Part shown: positions 10,589 to 22,132 of the stretch, piece by piece
Layout of the letters: the number at the start of each line of letters is the position of its first letter
Numbering within the stretch: the first letter of the stretch is position 1
Origin: Skeletonema tropicum
Taxonomy: Eukaryota; Bacillariophyta; Thalassiosirophyceae; Thalassiosirales; Thalassiosiraceae
DNA length: 64,000 nucleotides
Direction of reading: 5' to 3'
Assembly (NCBI GenBank): GCA_037178625.1
Contig: CM074137.1
Location: forward strand, 868,001 to 932,000
The notes under the pieces: model-generated
The model's input: only the letters and a program-made list of their open reading frames with translations
Told to the model about the DNA's origin: nothing
The model's database searches: none
Made by a program: the position numbers and the translations under genes

Positions 10589-12217
10589 CTAACTCAATGC
10601 AATCAATTCAATAACAAACAACTCCACCTCCACACTCTCCAGCGTTGACATCCTCACTTTGTCTCGCTTCTTCTTGCGCTCTTCTTCTTTGGATGTGTAA
10701 TCCTTACGTGGTCCACGGCATGAATCTGCATCAACAGTTGCGCCGTGTGCAACAACATCTGGATGCGATTCTTCTTGGCGCAGTCCCGCCATGGCTTCGG
10801 CACGGATCTGCCTATCCTTTGTGAACTGGAATTGCTCTCGCAACTTCGAAGACTCTTGGTGCTGTTTCTCACCCCAGTCTTCACGTTTGTTACCCAAGCC
10901 TCCTTCAGATTTCATCTGTTCTAGTACATGAGCCCACATCAAGTGCACTTTAGGTGTGACGTTCAATCCCATTTTAACATGTTCGTGGACTGCAGCTGTG
11001 ATAAAACGCTCGTACATTCTGGCATCCTTTGCAGTCGGGTTGATCTTGCTTGCATAAGAAAAGGCACCATCCCACAAGATGCATAGGGTTGCATAATTCT
11101 TGCATACTTGTTGTATCTCTTCTTTTTGTACTCACAACCTTCCTTCATGTTCGCCGTAAGAATCTCTGCAAATGCCTCGAATATTTCATGCGATGAGAGT
11201 TAGAGACAAACTGTGCTGCTTCGTCTTCGCTGATGGTCCCATTCTCGCGACACTTCAATGAATGCTCTACAAATGTAGTTGGTTTGGATTTCTTTGCAGG
11301 CGGCTCGCTGCAATCGTCATTGAGCTGCTGCTCTTGACACTCCATGGCATCGTCATCATCTTTGACATCGTCGTCAGCGTCATCATCTTCGACATCGTCG
11401 TCAGTGTCATCATCTTCGACATCGTCGTCAGCGTCATCACTTGGTCTCGCAAATTTGTTGGCCCAGAAGTCAATGTCGGCGGAGATAGTGTCAGTACACA
11501 AATTGCGAATGCTGTAAATAAAAGTGCGTTGACGTGATGATAGTTTCGCCAGAGGCGGTGGTTTATGTACGCCGTCGCTCCGTTTCTTAGTTGTGTACCA
11601 TAATTCTTAAAGCTCCATCCGATCTGATCCTCCTCATCTTCACCTATTTCAGTTGTTCTTCTCTCTCCAATACGAATGACATTTAACCTGGACTTCTCCT
11701 TGTCTTTCTGCGTTAGACCTTTCATAGCATTCTTCCAATCAACATTAAATTGCTGCACCTCAAATTCACTTTTATGTTCAACCAACAAAGCTTCCCATCG
11801 ATCTCTTTCGATTTGTATCTCCTCCGTCTTCTCGCTCTCTTTTGTAACCGGATCGACAGCATAAGTGTATGATGCCAGCCCAGTGCCGACCAGGAAAGCA
11901 TAGTACTCATCCTTCCTGAAGAATCCAAGTCGACGAGCAAGGCTGTACTCTTCTGCGCCTCCGCTGATGGTGTACCAACATGACTCCCCGACCGACAGGA
12001 ACAACAAAAGTTCCAATAATAAGTTTCGCGCACGCATCATGGATTCGTTGGGCTGCATTACCGAGTCTGCGTGCCCTTTTCGTATGGAATGTTCGGCTGC
12101 ACTTGATGAAGCTACTATGAAAAAAGGGCACGCAAAAGCAGTATGTGGAAGCAATGGCAATGGTTCTTCTGAGCAAGGTAGGGCGTAGTTGTGCAACTTT
12201 TTGGAATTTTTGGCCAT
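10589..12217 (-). pseudogene. Broken transposon-like gene with acidic tandem repeat
   Basis: Three minus-strand ORFs read as one decayed protein. The first (from 12217) holds a charged segment with Lys/Glu-rich helices. Near 11606 a one-base shift moves the sense into a second frame containing NLCTDTISADIDFW and an acidic array of repeated Asp-Asp-Val-Glu units, coded by 27- to 30-bp tandem repeats at about 11352-11440. After further stops the third ORF (11077-10589) contains TPKVHLMWAHVLEQM, then Gly-Gly-Leu-Gly, an Asp, Glu and His-Gln. This Pro-Lys-x-His ... His ... Gly ... Glu ... His spacing resembles the C-terminal part of uncharacterised transposase-type proteins. I cannot place it in a superfamily and saw no clear terminal repeats. 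Function is inferred weakly. Confidence 0.45.
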
Positions 12218-12239
12218 TGCGCGAGGGCTTCTCTAAGTG

Positions 12240-12336
12240 GGGGCGGACAGGAGTGAAACTTATTGAAGCAGATGGGCATCTGAAATGACGAAGAAAAATC
12301 GCTAAAATTCACTAATTCCTCTCCGGGACAGCCGTG
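12240..12336. repeat. 97-bp direct repeat, copy A
   Basis: From GGGGCGGACAGGAGTGAAAC to GGGACAGCCGTG this stretch is identical by eye to 14156-14252. It lies 111 bp upstream of the SEC24-like start codon. Sequence on either side of the two copies is unrelated. Confidence 0.92.
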
Positions 12337-12447
12337 CTCGCGTGGTCGCTGTCGGCTGGCTGTTCCAAAATCTCCATGAGCATCGCATTGCGTAGCGCCA
12401 AGGCCGGTTTACAACAGCATCGCAACACATAAGATCAATAATCCACA

Positions 12448-13538
12448 ATGAGCGGCTATCCAATGCCACCACCTCCAGGAGGAGGTGGAAGAGGTTTTCC
12501 ACCTCCACCCAACATGCAACAACAGCAACCACGTGGTGGAATGCCACCACCACCAGGCGGCGGCGGTGGTGGTGGATTCCAACGCCCTCCTCAAATGCAA
12601 CAACAACAACCATTTGGCCAACAACAGCCTCCACCGCCCAATAATCAATTTGCACCACAACCACAGCAGCAACAACCAGCACCACCAGGTCAAATGATGA
12701 TGCGTCCACCACCACCCAACAATTCGAATTTTTCTGCACAGCCCCTCCACCAGGTGGAAATCTTGGGCCTCCCAATAGTGCTCCTCAATTTCGTCCTCCT
12801 CAACCACAACAGCAGCAGCAGCAGAGGATGCCGCCGCCAATGACCAATCCTCAACAGCCACCTCCACCGGGTGGTTTGAATCAGGCCATGGGGGGGATGA
12901 ATTTGGGAGGGATGAAACAACAGCAGCCGCCTGGTCCTTCAGTGTAAGTTTTATAGTATTATTGTTTCAATTTGCAGTCGTGTTGTGTTTTTGTCTGATT
13001 GGTTGGCACTTTATCGATTAGCTATTGACCGTGAAACTTGCACAATGGCCACTGTATTCTAATGACATTGGCATTGCTTTTGATGGTTTTGCTTGAATTT
13101 CTGTGTGTTCAACTCTATCTCACCATATCTCTCTCCATTGTATCTTATATTATTATTCTGTTTCAACACAGTGGAGGAGGACCAAGAATGTTCACCCCCA
13201 ATCCTCAAAATATTGGTGCACCACCTTCACCAACTCGTAATAGCAACCAATTTCAACCACCTCAACAGCAGATGCAGCAGCAGCAACCTGGAAACTTTCC
13301 TCAACCTGGAATGGGAGGTGGTGGTGGTCCTCCACAATTCCAAGCAAAACCATCTACCGGTGCACCAATGATGATGTCTGGACAACCACCACAACAACCC
13401 GGTGGTCCCGTTCCACAGGGTGGTGGAGGTGGAGGAGCAGTCGACATTTTTCAAGATAACATTGATACATCGATACAAGCACCATCCCGTATCCTACGAT
13501 TAACTACCAATTACATCGAACACACACAATTTCCCTAA
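12448..13538 (+). pseudogene. Truncated SEC24-like N-terminus (COPII coat), frameshifted
   Basis: ATG 12448 opens a Pro/Gly/Gln-rich region with many PPPP, GGGG and QQQQ runs. Exon 1 is 12448-12943 and a GT-AG intron spans 12944-13171. Exon 2 is 13172-13538 and ends with a segment, SRILRLTTNYIEHTQFP, that resembles the start of the SEC24 core (the 'R-x-T-x-x-x-I-P' strand before the zinc finger). A missing base near 12740 breaks exon 1; adding one C to the run there restores the frame into the splice site. The gene stops at 13538, so the zinc-finger, trunk, helical and gelsolin domains are absent. It is bracketed by the 97-bp repeats at 12240 and 14156. SEC24 identity rests on composition plus one short segment, so a different Pro-rich protein is possible. 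Confidence 0.45.
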
Positions 13539-13620
13539 GTAACAGTGCCGATACGACGTTTGATTACCTATGGTTGAGTCTCGCTTGCTTCATCGTTTCC
13601 CGTCATTGAAAGCTCGAACT

Positions 13621-14030
13621 GATCATTCACCGCTCAAAGCAACGGCAACCATGGTCGACGTTGCCGCCGCTGAATTAGACCAAGTTAATAGCCATATTAT
13701 CCGCCTATCGGTGGATGATTGTTACTATGGATTATTATGTTGATGTTATCGTACGTAGATCCACCAGAAACGCTCCTTGGGATGTTCAATGAGCCCTATT
13801 CAATGGCCGGCGCTCGCCGGACGTCACCGTCTAATATTGCCTCCATGCTGCCTTCCCTCGGCGGATTTGCCTGCGGCGAGAGCTTCAACATTAACATAAT
13901 AATCCATAATAACGGTCAGCCACCGATCGGACGATAGTACGGCTATTAACTTGGTCTATTTCAACGGCGGCAAAGGTGATCATGGTTGCCGTGCCTTGAG
14001 CGGCGTGGTTGGTGCTGATCATCCTGTTGA
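13621..14030. repeat. Long imperfect inverted repeat (arms about 130-145 bp)
   Basis: The left arm 13621-13748 and right arm 13886-14030 are reverse complements at roughly four positions in five, with an extra 8 bp in the right arm. The best-conserved blocks are GACCAAGTTAATAGCC and TATGGATTATTATGTT. The 137-bp loop has no recognisable feature. A 72-codon ORF across the structure (13719-13937) is not convincing. This is a foldback or MITE-like structure next to the truncated SEC24-like gene. Confidence 0.8.
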
Positions 14031-14155
14031 CCGGCACTGACTTTCGCATCTGAGTTTGACCACGAGACGGTAAATCCTCTTTATTTTTTTACGTGTTGTC
14101 GTCGCGGTGGAGATTTCCCGCCAAAATTTGAGTCATACCCTATTTATTTACCCTT

Positions 14156-14252
14156 GGGGCGGACAGGAGTGAAACTTATTGAAGCAGATGGGCATCTGAA
14201 ATGACGAAGAAAAATCGCTAAAATTCACTAATTCCTCTCCGGGACAGCCGTG
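14156..14252. repeat. 97-bp direct repeat, copy B
   Basis: Partner of 12240-12336 in the same orientation, 1916 bp downstream. It lies 137 bp before the peroxidase start codon, so both copies sit in the immediate 5' region of a gene. Confidence 0.92.
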
Positions 14253-14389
14253 TTGGAGCAAAGAATTTCGGGCACTTATGTCTTGTGTCGCGCTCTTTTT
14301 GCTTCGCCAAAAATCTCTAAAAATGATGGCAAGATCTTTTGAAAGATTCTTGTGCACAAAAAGTACCGCAGTACAACATCATTTCCAAG

Positions 14390-15448
14390 ATGATGAACGC
14401 CGCAGCCCACTTCGCCATCCGACACGGAGCACCGGCCGCAGCCACCGGCACCCTCCTCGCCCTCTCCCTCTCACCTCCCGCCGCAGAGGCCAAGGTAGAA
14501 GTCGCCAACAAAACGACAGATGTCCAAGCAGTCAAAAAGACAATCGCCGCCCTAATCGAAGATGATATGGAACGTCGTGGTGATGGTACTAGTCTCACTG
14601 GAACATTTGTCCGACTTGCATGGCATTGTGCGGGGACATATTCCAAAGTTGACGGGAGTGGCGGGTCCAACGGAGCACGAATGAGGTTTGATCCAGAGGC
14701 AAGTTGGGGTGCCAATGCGGGGTTGGATCTGCCCCGTAAGTTACTGGAGGGTGTCAAGGAGAAGCACCCGGAGATTTCCTATGCCGATTTGTACACATTG
14801 GCAGGTGTGGTTGCGGTAGAGGAAGCGGGTGGGCCGAAGATTCCATTTCGGTTAGGGCGGACTGATGCGGATAGTGGTGAGAGTAGCCCAAAGGAATGTG
14901 GATTGCCGGATGCGGATAAGGGTTCGCGTCAGAACACTACACAACATGTCCGTGATGTGTTTTATAGGATGGGATTTTCGGATCGCGAGATTGTTGCATT
15001 GCTTGGTGCGCATGCCCTTGGTCGATGCCACACGGATAGGAGTGGGTATTGGGGGCCTTGGACCTTTGCTGAGAACACATTCTCAAATGAGTATTTTCGG
15101 TTGTTGATCGAAGAGAGGTGGAGTCCTAAGATGTCTCACAACGGCAAGCCTTGGACTGGGTAAGTGATTTATTCTGCGACAATCTTTGAGTTCGTTCTTC
15201 GATCCCTGTACTTATGTCCATCTTTCGTGTTTTCTTGAAGTCCTGATCAATATGAAGATAGCAGCGGGAAGCTCATGATGCTTCCAAGCGATATGGTTCT
15301 AATTCAAGACCCAGCTTTCCGTAAAGTTGTCGAGATCTATGCCAAAGATGAAAACGCTTTCTTTGCAGATTTTGCGTCTGCGTTTTCAAAGCTTCTTGAA
15401 CTTGGTGTTGACTATCCCTCTGTGAAACCTTGGTATAAAATTTGGTGA
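14390..15448 (+). CDS. Class I heme peroxidase (ascorbate / cytochrome c peroxidase type)
   Basis: Two exons, 14390-15159 and 15241-15448, joined across an 81-bp GT-AG intron, give 325 residues. The start is the ATG pair at 14390; the ORF open upstream has no earlier ATG. The distal heme-pocket motif [10 protein letters not shown] (Arg, Trp, His) and the proximal-ligand motif [11 protein letters not shown] are both present, and [14 protein letters not shown] is typical of class I peroxidases that reduce hydrogen peroxide with ascorbate or cytochrome c. The hydrophobic Ala-rich start, ending near PPAAEA, looks like a targeting or signal sequence. The C-terminus ([10 protein letters not shown]) is standard, and length is normal for the family. 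It converges with the RCC1 protein, 84 bp apart. Donor specificity and compartment are not decided by the sequence. Confidence 0.9.
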
Positions 15449-15532
15449 ACAGCATCGTGGTTTTAGTAGGATTGTATCTTAACCAGTAGGCAGTGTTAAA
15501 AATGATTAGCATGTTTTGTTTGTACAGCGAGT

Positions 15533-17686
15533 CTACCCAATTGATCTTACTCCCTCTTGCATCATCTTGCTTCGCCCCTTGAGCTCGTACTTTCCGTACT
15601 TTGTCCACTTCTCTTTGGCGGCTACCTTTTCCTTGGGCTCGGCTATTCTATGCCAGATGTTAAATCCTGACAACAATCTAGGCAGTCCTCTTTGATTCTC
15701 TTCTATGTCTAGGTCCTGTTGGCCATCATCTTGACCGTCGACACCAACCCCTCCGCATTGATACACACACCCAGCTAAACCAACGATCAAAGAGTGCACA
15801 TAACCACACTCAACGTCTACAGCCTTGAAATTTGAGTCGCCCACATCTACTTGACGAGGAAGAGCAGTTTGCAATCTACCCATCCCAAGTCCGAGTCTTC
15901 CTTCTGATGCTTTGCCCCAGGCATAAACCGTGCCTTTGGTGTCTACTGCCATACTCATATCTACACCTGCGCTGAATTGATGAATTCGAACACCCATGTT
16001 GTCAAACTCTTGTACCTTGATTGGATATTCCTGACCTACAAGATCCCCATGTCCCAACGCACCGCTAGCACCACTACCAAAGGTATATAAACCTCCAAAT
16101 TCGTCAAGAACCATGCTGTGTCTGTGACCCGCGCTGACTCCTACGCATCTGACTCCTTGAAGAGAGTCAATTATTTTTGGATAGCATTGGTCAGATGGGT
16201 CATCCAAAGTCAAGTTCAATGCGTCCAAAGCTGCCATTATATCATTCGTCCCATCATTATTTGCTGCATCAACAATATTGTCCATTTCAGCCGCCTGCAT
16301 CGGTGGTGGTCGAGCTGCTACTCCTATCACATGACCTTCTTCTCCTTCTGGTACAGCCATACCAACGTCGTTATTGTAGGTAAAGTCGGTGTAGCTGCGT
16401 CCCAATACGCCGAACCTGCCCAGACCCCATGAATATACTTCACCGTCGTCTGTGGTTACCAAAGTATGACGGCAACCCATTGACATGTTCGCCACACACT
16501 CATCTTCAAGACCTCCAAGCGTCACCTGCTTCGGAAGAAGTTGTGGACGTCTATCACCTTGACCGAGTTGACCACAGAATCCCTCGCCAAAGGTGTAAAC
16601 ATCTCCGTCTATCGTTACAACTCCTGAGTGCAGTTCACCCGCAGCAACACAGATACATTTTTCATTCTTTAGCGCATCAATGTATCGTGGACGCAAGCAA
16701 TCAGAAAGTTGTTTGCCAGCATCATAACCGTGGCCTAGTGCCCCGTATTGAGCAGTTCCAAAACTTAGGACTCTTCCAGTAGATGTCAATAATAGAGAGT
16801 GAGCAACGCGAACTAGCCCTCCTCCCGCTGCCACTTGCACAATTCGAATGCCCCAACCGATTTTGCCCAAAAGCAATCGTGGCTCAGGTCCGTCTTCTCT
16901 TTTGCCAAAGCCAAGTTGTCCACGCTTTCCAACACCCCAGGATGCAACTCCGGAACCTCCTGCACCAGATGTTGTGTTTCCACCTCCCCCCATACGCAAT
17001 AATGTATGCTCTGGAGAACAAGAGGCAAATCGACCCTGAACGTGTGTTGGAAAGAGTGCATCTCGAGAGCATTGCATAGCCGAATAACCAAGAGTTGCCT
17101 CCTCCACAAACCTAGCATATGCAGGATACTCATCTGCATCGGCATCACCATTTGGATGTTTCTTTCGACTCAACTTCATCTTTTTCGATACAAGTCGACC
17201 CGTCTCACCACCACCAGTGAAGGATCTGTCCAATATTTCTTGCGCCTCCTTCCTACCCACACAAAGGTGCAATCCACCCACTAAACACATGGAGCCGCAA
17301 GTGGATTGTTTCCCCTCTTCGTCTTGTCGCCTCATCAGCCGTGAACTTATGTGACTTACTCGACATCCACCTAATGTGAGATTGAGTCCAGTGCAAGTGA
17401 AACTAACCGCCCCCCACTCTCGTGCAGGTAAATATCTCATTACTCGGGATAATGCATCAATTGGTAGAGTTACCATTGCAAGTGACGAATTGTGTTCTTT
17501 GGATATGGGTAGATTTTTCCTCAAATCGTTACTGTTGAGTTTACCATCTGCAGCGGTTGCAGCATCGTCAGCGTCTCCATTGAGTTCCTTTTGTTCCTTG
17601 GCGGCAGCCTTGGCAGCCTTTCGTTTTTCAGCGCGTGCCTTGGCCTCGAGACGTCTTTGTTCACGTTCTTCTTTGGTTTTTGCCAT
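15533..17686 (-). CDS. F-box-like protein with RCC1 repeats
   Basis: A 717-codon single ORF. Residues 1-40 are a basic Lys/Ala/Glu helix. An F-box-like helix set follows at about residues 70-115 ([22 protein letters not shown]). From about residue 240 come at least six RCC1-type blades, recognisable by [74 protein letters not shown] and [15 protein letters not shown], forming a beta-propeller. RCC1 itself is a Ran exchange factor, but most RCC1-like domains serve as interaction platforms. With an F-box this would be a substrate adaptor of an SCF ubiquitin ligase; that role is inference. Confidence 0.88.
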   Translation of the reverse strand: MAKTKEEREQRRLEAKARAEKRKAAKAAAKEQKELNGDADDAATAADGKLNSNDLRKNLPISKEHNSSLAMVTLPIDALSRVMRYLPAREWGAVSFTCTGLNLTLGGCRVSHISSRLMRRQDEEGKQSTCGSMCLVGGLHLCVGRKEAQEILDRSFTGGGETGRLVSKKMKLSRKKHPNGDADADEYPAYARFVEEATLGYSAMQCSRDALFPTHVQGRFASCSPEHTLLRMGGGGNTTSGAGGSGVASWGVGKRGQLGFGKREDGPEPRLLLGKIGWGIRIVQVAAGGGLVRVAHSLLLTSTGRVLSFGTAQYGALGHGYDAGKQLSDCLRPRYIDALKNEKCICVAAGELHSGVVTIDGDVYTFGEGFCGQLGQGDRRPQLLPKQVTLGGLEDECVANMSMGCRHTLVTTDDGEVYSWGLGRFGVLGRSYTDFTYNNDVGMAVPEGEEGHVIGVAARPPPMQAAEMDNIVDAANNDGTNDIMAALDALNLTLDDPSDQCYPKIIDSLQGVRCVGVSAGHRHSMVLDEFGGLYTFGSGASGALGHGDLVGQEYPIKVQEFDNMGVRIHQFSAGVDMSMAVDTKGTVYAWGKASEGRLGLGMGRLQTALPRQVDVGDSNFKAVDVECGYVHSLIVGLAGCVYQCGGVGVDGQDDGQQDLDIEENQRGLPRLLSGFNIWHRIAEPKEKVAAKEKWTKYGKYELKGRSKMMQEGVRSIG

Positions 17687-17810
17687 TGTGTAGATTGTTC
17701 GAATGTAGTATTTGTGTGCTCGGCGGACGGGGGTGTGGTGGTGGTAGGGTGGTTGGTTTGTGGTTTGTGGTATTTGCGTGGATCTAAATAATGAGAGGAG
17801 CTAAGTCGTT

Positions 17811-17852
17811 CGGTCGGTCGGTCGGTCGGTCGGTCGGTCGGTCGGTCGGTCG
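17811..17852. repeat. (CGGT)n microsatellite
   Basis: About ten uninterrupted CGGT units lie 125 bp upstream of the RCC1 gene start, within its probable promoter or 5' leader. Confidence 0.97.
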
Positions 17853-17894
17853 TTCTGTCCGGGCCCTTTGGCGTGTCCTTTGGCCTTCACGGGC

Positions 17895-17993
17895 ATTTTC
17901 GATCGACTCTTTCTTTGATTGGCTTGATTTGACCCCTTGCCCCCCCCGTTTTTAGAATTTTCGATTGACTCTTTCTTTGATTGGCTTAGATTT
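17895..17993. repeat. Short tandem duplication, about 36 bp, two copies
   Basis: The segment at 17895-17930 recurs at 17957-17993 with one substitution and one inserted base; the shared core is GACTCTTTCTTTGATTGGCT. It lies in the spacer between the divergent RCC1 and MORN genes. Confidence 0.85.
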
Positions 17994-18093
17994 GGTAGGC
18001 ATCAACTACGCCAACATGACAACTCTCACATCCTTCACCCTACCTGCACCTTCTCTCATAAAATAATGTACACTCCTCAGAAACATTTCATCC

Positions 18094-18667
18094 ATGAAGT
18101 TGCCTCCATACACATCCGTTTTCCGCTACTACGGTGGTCTCTACATCGGTGATGCTACAGAAAATGATATGCCTCATGGCTTTGGCTTTTTTAGCATCCC
18201 ACAAAAAGATGGATACTCTTCAATTTGGTACATCGGTAACTTCAAATTTGGCCAAGAACACGGATTCGGAACAATGTTCTACCCAGAACACGGCGTTTCT
18301 TACACAGGTATCTACTCTCAAGGGGAGGTGCAATGTGATACCACCCTATCCTCTGCCGAGATCAACCTTCATCTCCAAACACACCTCATCCATGTCTCCA
18401 ACATCCTCAACAACGTACAGGAGGATTTGGATGATGCAAAGACCACGATCGAACAGGTCAATTGCTCCTTGACTAACTGGAAAACAAAATTTGATATTGT
18501 GTGTAACTTAGCACAGAGTTCTGGGGTCGATCTTGAAACCCTCAACCCTCAACAATATCAGAAATGAACATGATACTCTTACATTGTACAACAAGGCTCT
18601 CACTTCTAACGTCAATTACATCACCACTTTCACCAACATTAAGAAGGAATCCGAGAGTGGGTACTAA
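18094..18667 (+). CDS. MORN-repeat protein with coiled-coil tail (possible frameshift)
   Basis: ATG 18094 starts an ORF to 18567 (157 codons). Residues 12-75 contain two or three MORN-type repeats (YYGGLYIGDATENDMPHGFG and YIGNFKFGQEHGFGTMFY), short beta-hairpins that in other proteins bind membranes or scaffold cytoskeletal structures. The rest is a predicted helical, coiled-coil-like tail. At the stop, another frame continues without interruption to a TAA at 18665-18667 with a similar charged helical composition (NIRNEHDTLTLYNKAL), so one base is probably lost or gained near 18540-18560 and the true end may be 18667. MORN proteins are usually longer; this may be a small family member or a fragment. 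Confidence 0.55.
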
Positions 18668-19047
18668 CTCTGCCAAATCATACTAACAGTCCTGTAGAAT
18701 ATTATTTCACCAAATGATTTACATCTCGCTCTAATTTCTTCCTACCTGTCTTCAATCGTTTCCACACGTTCACATTAAACCTCTTCATAGATAATCCCTC
18801 TCACATAAATCAATATTCTCCCAACCGTGTCTCAGTAATCACTACACAGCATTCGTAGAAGGCAATGTACAACCTTTATTACATAATTATTAAAGTGTTA
18901 CATAACGTACTATTTGAATACTGCTATGTATATAAGTAGACACAATCAATATCGTAGTAGATAGCCGGTGCCTCCTCTCTTATTTAGAAAACCCGCGCAG
19001 CGGCTAGACGAGCGTCAGCGAGGCTAGTGTTGTGAAAAAGGTGAGGT
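18668..19047. other. AT-rich sequence before the assembly gap
   Basis: No gene seen. The last 60 bases turn GC-richer (CGCGCAGCGGCTAGACGAGC) and run directly into the N run. A repeat boundary that stopped assembly would look like this, but the sequence alone does not show one. Confidence 0.4.
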
Positions 19048-19547
19048 NNNNNNNNNNNNNNNNNNNNNNNNNNNNNNNNNNNNNNNNNNNNNNNNNNNNN
19101 NNNNNNNNNNNNNNNNNNNNNNNNNNNNNNNNNNNNNNNNNNNNNNNNNNNNNNNNNNNNNNNNNNNNNNNNNNNNNNNNNNNNNNNNNNNNNNNNNNNN
19201 NNNNNNNNNNNNNNNNNNNNNNNNNNNNNNNNNNNNNNNNNNNNNNNNNNNNNNNNNNNNNNNNNNNNNNNNNNNNNNNNNNNNNNNNNNNNNNNNNNNN
19301 NNNNNNNNNNNNNNNNNNNNNNNNNNNNNNNNNNNNNNNNNNNNNNNNNNNNNNNNNNNNNNNNNNNNNNNNNNNNNNNNNNNNNNNNNNNNNNNNNNNN
19401 NNNNNNNNNNNNNNNNNNNNNNNNNNNNNNNNNNNNNNNNNNNNNNNNNNNNNNNNNNNNNNNNNNNNNNNNNNNNNNNNNNNNNNNNNNNNNNNNNNNN
19501 NNNNNNNNNNNNNNNNNNNNNNNNNNNNNNNNNNNNNNNNNNNNNNN
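19048..19547. other. Assembly gap, exactly 500 N
   Basis: Five hundred unknown bases. The round length suggests a placeholder and not a measured size, so the two flanking contigs may be joined only by scaffolding evidence. Confidence 0.99.
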
Positions 19548-20034
19548 TTAGGAGGGATGTATGTCCATCACACATCATGGATCCATCTGTGTAAGACTGT
19601 GTGACTTTGATGGAGCTTCAAAACTGACACGTCATCATTGTATTATATCTTCTGATTCTGCATCAGGCAGCAGAAGATTGCTTCTTCTTCAGCTTCAGCT
19701 TCAGGCAGTGGAACCTCATGCTCATGCACATCCAAACGCAAAAAATCACACAAAAAGATCACTTCATTGATGTCATAACTTTTTTTGAGGAGATTGATGT
19801 ACATCAAATTCTTCTGAGCTACGTAGGTGAGTTTGTTGACTTTTGACCACCAGCTGAGATAATAATTTCGTGATTGTGCATCATCGCGCTTTGTCCTCAT
19901 TGCCATTGCAGCATCAGCTCTATGCTCTATTCTCAATTCTTTCTCTCACTAACCAATATTGTTCTCTGTTACTATTAGTTGAATCTCCTTCTCCAAATCC
20001 AAAGCCTAGTATAGCAATATATAGCATTAGCATC
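19548..20034. other. Sequence after the gap, upstream of the discoidin-like gene
   Basis: No coding region is supported. A (CTTCAG)n-like stretch near 19681-19705 is the only low-complexity feature. The last part should hold the promoter of the gene at 20035. Confidence 0.4.
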
Positions 20035-21087
20035 ATGAAGTTTGCTACTCCTCTCATATTTGTGCTTGTGCATGTTAGCTCAGCGGTTTCGGCAATGACG
20101 AATGAGTCCATTGATTCGAAAAAAGTTGTACTGAACAGGGTGAGTGGAGATATATATCTATGTCTATGCTGGGTCATTTCACTGAGCGAACTACTTTTTG
20201 TGCCATATATTTCTTTATTGTCCATCTATCTCCACTTGAGACTCATCACATCTCCAAAAGCTCTGGCGAATCTCCATTGCTATTGTTTGATACAATCTTT
20301 GGCGCTGACGAGACTGAGACGGTGGAGATAGATTGGTATTTGCATCGTCTCACTTTGACTTTGACTTTTGTTGTTCATCTGCTTTCTTGAACGTAAATAC
20401 ATCATCTTATTTCTAATTTGCCTAACTGTGTCTCTTTTCAAAATAATGACCAATAGGAATTCCATGAGAATGCATTTCCAGTTACAGTTAACCGCCGCTT
20501 GGAAGATACCAATCTTGCTCTCCAGGCTAATGGTGCTGTTGCTTCTCAGTCCTCAACGTATGTTTGTTTTAATAATGACATTTCTTTTGCCAGTAGAGCA
20601 ATAGTTGGCAATACCGATGGAGATTACTTCAATGGATCCGTCACTCACACCAATGCGGATCAACCGTCCTGGTGGAGGGTTGATCTTCTTGGTCCTGATT
20701 ATGTTGGTCCTGGCCCTTTTTACGCTATTACGAGTGTGAAAGTTTATAACAGAGTTGATAATAATAATGGGGGCAGGATTTTGAACACAGAAGTCCAACT
20801 CCAAGATGCATCTGAGAAAATTCTTGATAAACAAGAACTTCCAGACGAAGTGAAAGATGTGTATGAACTGGACTTTGAGGGTTTTGTTGGCCAGGTCAGA
20901 TACGTCAAAGTCCAAAAAACAGATACGAATTTTTTGTCGTTGGCTGAAGTGGAAGTGTATGGTCAGGTGGTAACCAGTGTAAGTGGATAACAGATGCAGA
21001 GGTGAATGAAGAACTGAAGCCTCCTCTTGTTTTGATATGTATCTAACCTCCACCTCCACCCCTTTCTTGCATTTTCTTGTACTCCAG

Positions 21088-21252
21088 CCCACGAACACGC
21101 CCACGGATTCTCCAACTGACACTCCAACGGACACTCCAACAGATTCTCCAACGGACACTCCAACAGATTCTCCAACGGACACTCCGACAGATTCTCCGAC
21201 GGACACTCCCACTGACTCTCCAACAGATTCTCCGACAGACACTCCAACACCT
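21088..21252 (+). repeat. Coding tandem repeat, Pro-Thr-Asp linker
   Basis: About thirteen 12-bp units encode PTDS or PTDT. This forms an extended, probably O-glycosylated linker between the lectin-like domain and the C-terminal domain of the surface protein. Such repeats vary in copy number. Confidence 0.95.
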
Positions 21253-22132
21253 GCCATCATGAGCTGGGCACTTGAGCTTACTTCGGTCAATACTGACTTT
21301 GACATGGGTAGTAAAGATGAGATCACCCTCAACTACAAGATTGGGAAGGACCGTGACTTCAAGGTTTTCATGCTTGACGAAGATTGCAAGGAAGTAATCA
21401 ATGAGGATGTTGTTTCTTTTACAAATACTACTTCTGTCATTGATGATGACCCTTCCAATTCAGTCCTCAAAGTCTCTGTGAATATTACGAAGAGTCTTAT
21501 TGCCAATAGTACTATCTGGGTTAAGAAGGACTCAACTGATAAGATGGTTGTCAAGTTGTGTGCCAAGGTTCAGTTGTTCTCAGGTGATAATCCAATCAAG
21601 AAACTTGAGCGTGTCATTGAAGTTGACCTCAACTTTAAGAATGATTTTGAAACTGTTAAGGATGCCAACTTCACCAAGATTTCCCTTGGTACCAATGAGA
21701 CGGAGGCAGCCGTGAATGACTACATCAAGGCATGCACTTGTGAAGGTAACGACCCTGAGTCCTTCAAGTGCAATGCAAACACTCTTGGGGTTGATGACTA
21801 TTTGAATGTGTGCATTGGCATTGCTTCTGAAAGTCGTGATGAAATGAAGATCAACTACCTTGATAGTCTCCAGATGACCCAGGGTGAAAATACATTGAAC
21901 ATTGTGTCCAACAAGGGTCTTGTTGATAGCTCCATCTCATCCATATCAACTCGTGTAAATGGCAGTGGTGTCCACATTGCTTCTATCATTCCTGCAAGCT
22001 TCTTCAGCTACGTGTCGTCTACCACTGCCACAGTGTCAGGTGTTGTGTTCCTCAAGCTCTCAGGAAGTCGTCGTCGCCTTGCCGTTGAGATGGATGATTC
22101 TTCTTCTACTGCTACTCATGCTCGTGCATTGC

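Noticed and set aside
12302..12867. Minus-strand Val/Trp-rich ORFs opposite the SEC24-like fragment
   Set aside because: They are the complement of Pro/Gln/Gly codon runs; the plus-strand frame has the splice sites and family-like segment.
13719..13937. 72-codon ORF in the inverted repeat
   Set aside because: Created by the hairpin arms and loop; no family features and both arms also read open by homology.
20553..21332. 259-codon minus-strand ORF with Ser-Val-Gly-Glu repeats
   Set aside because: It is the antisense of the PTD linker and lectin-like exon; the plus-strand gene explains the sequence.
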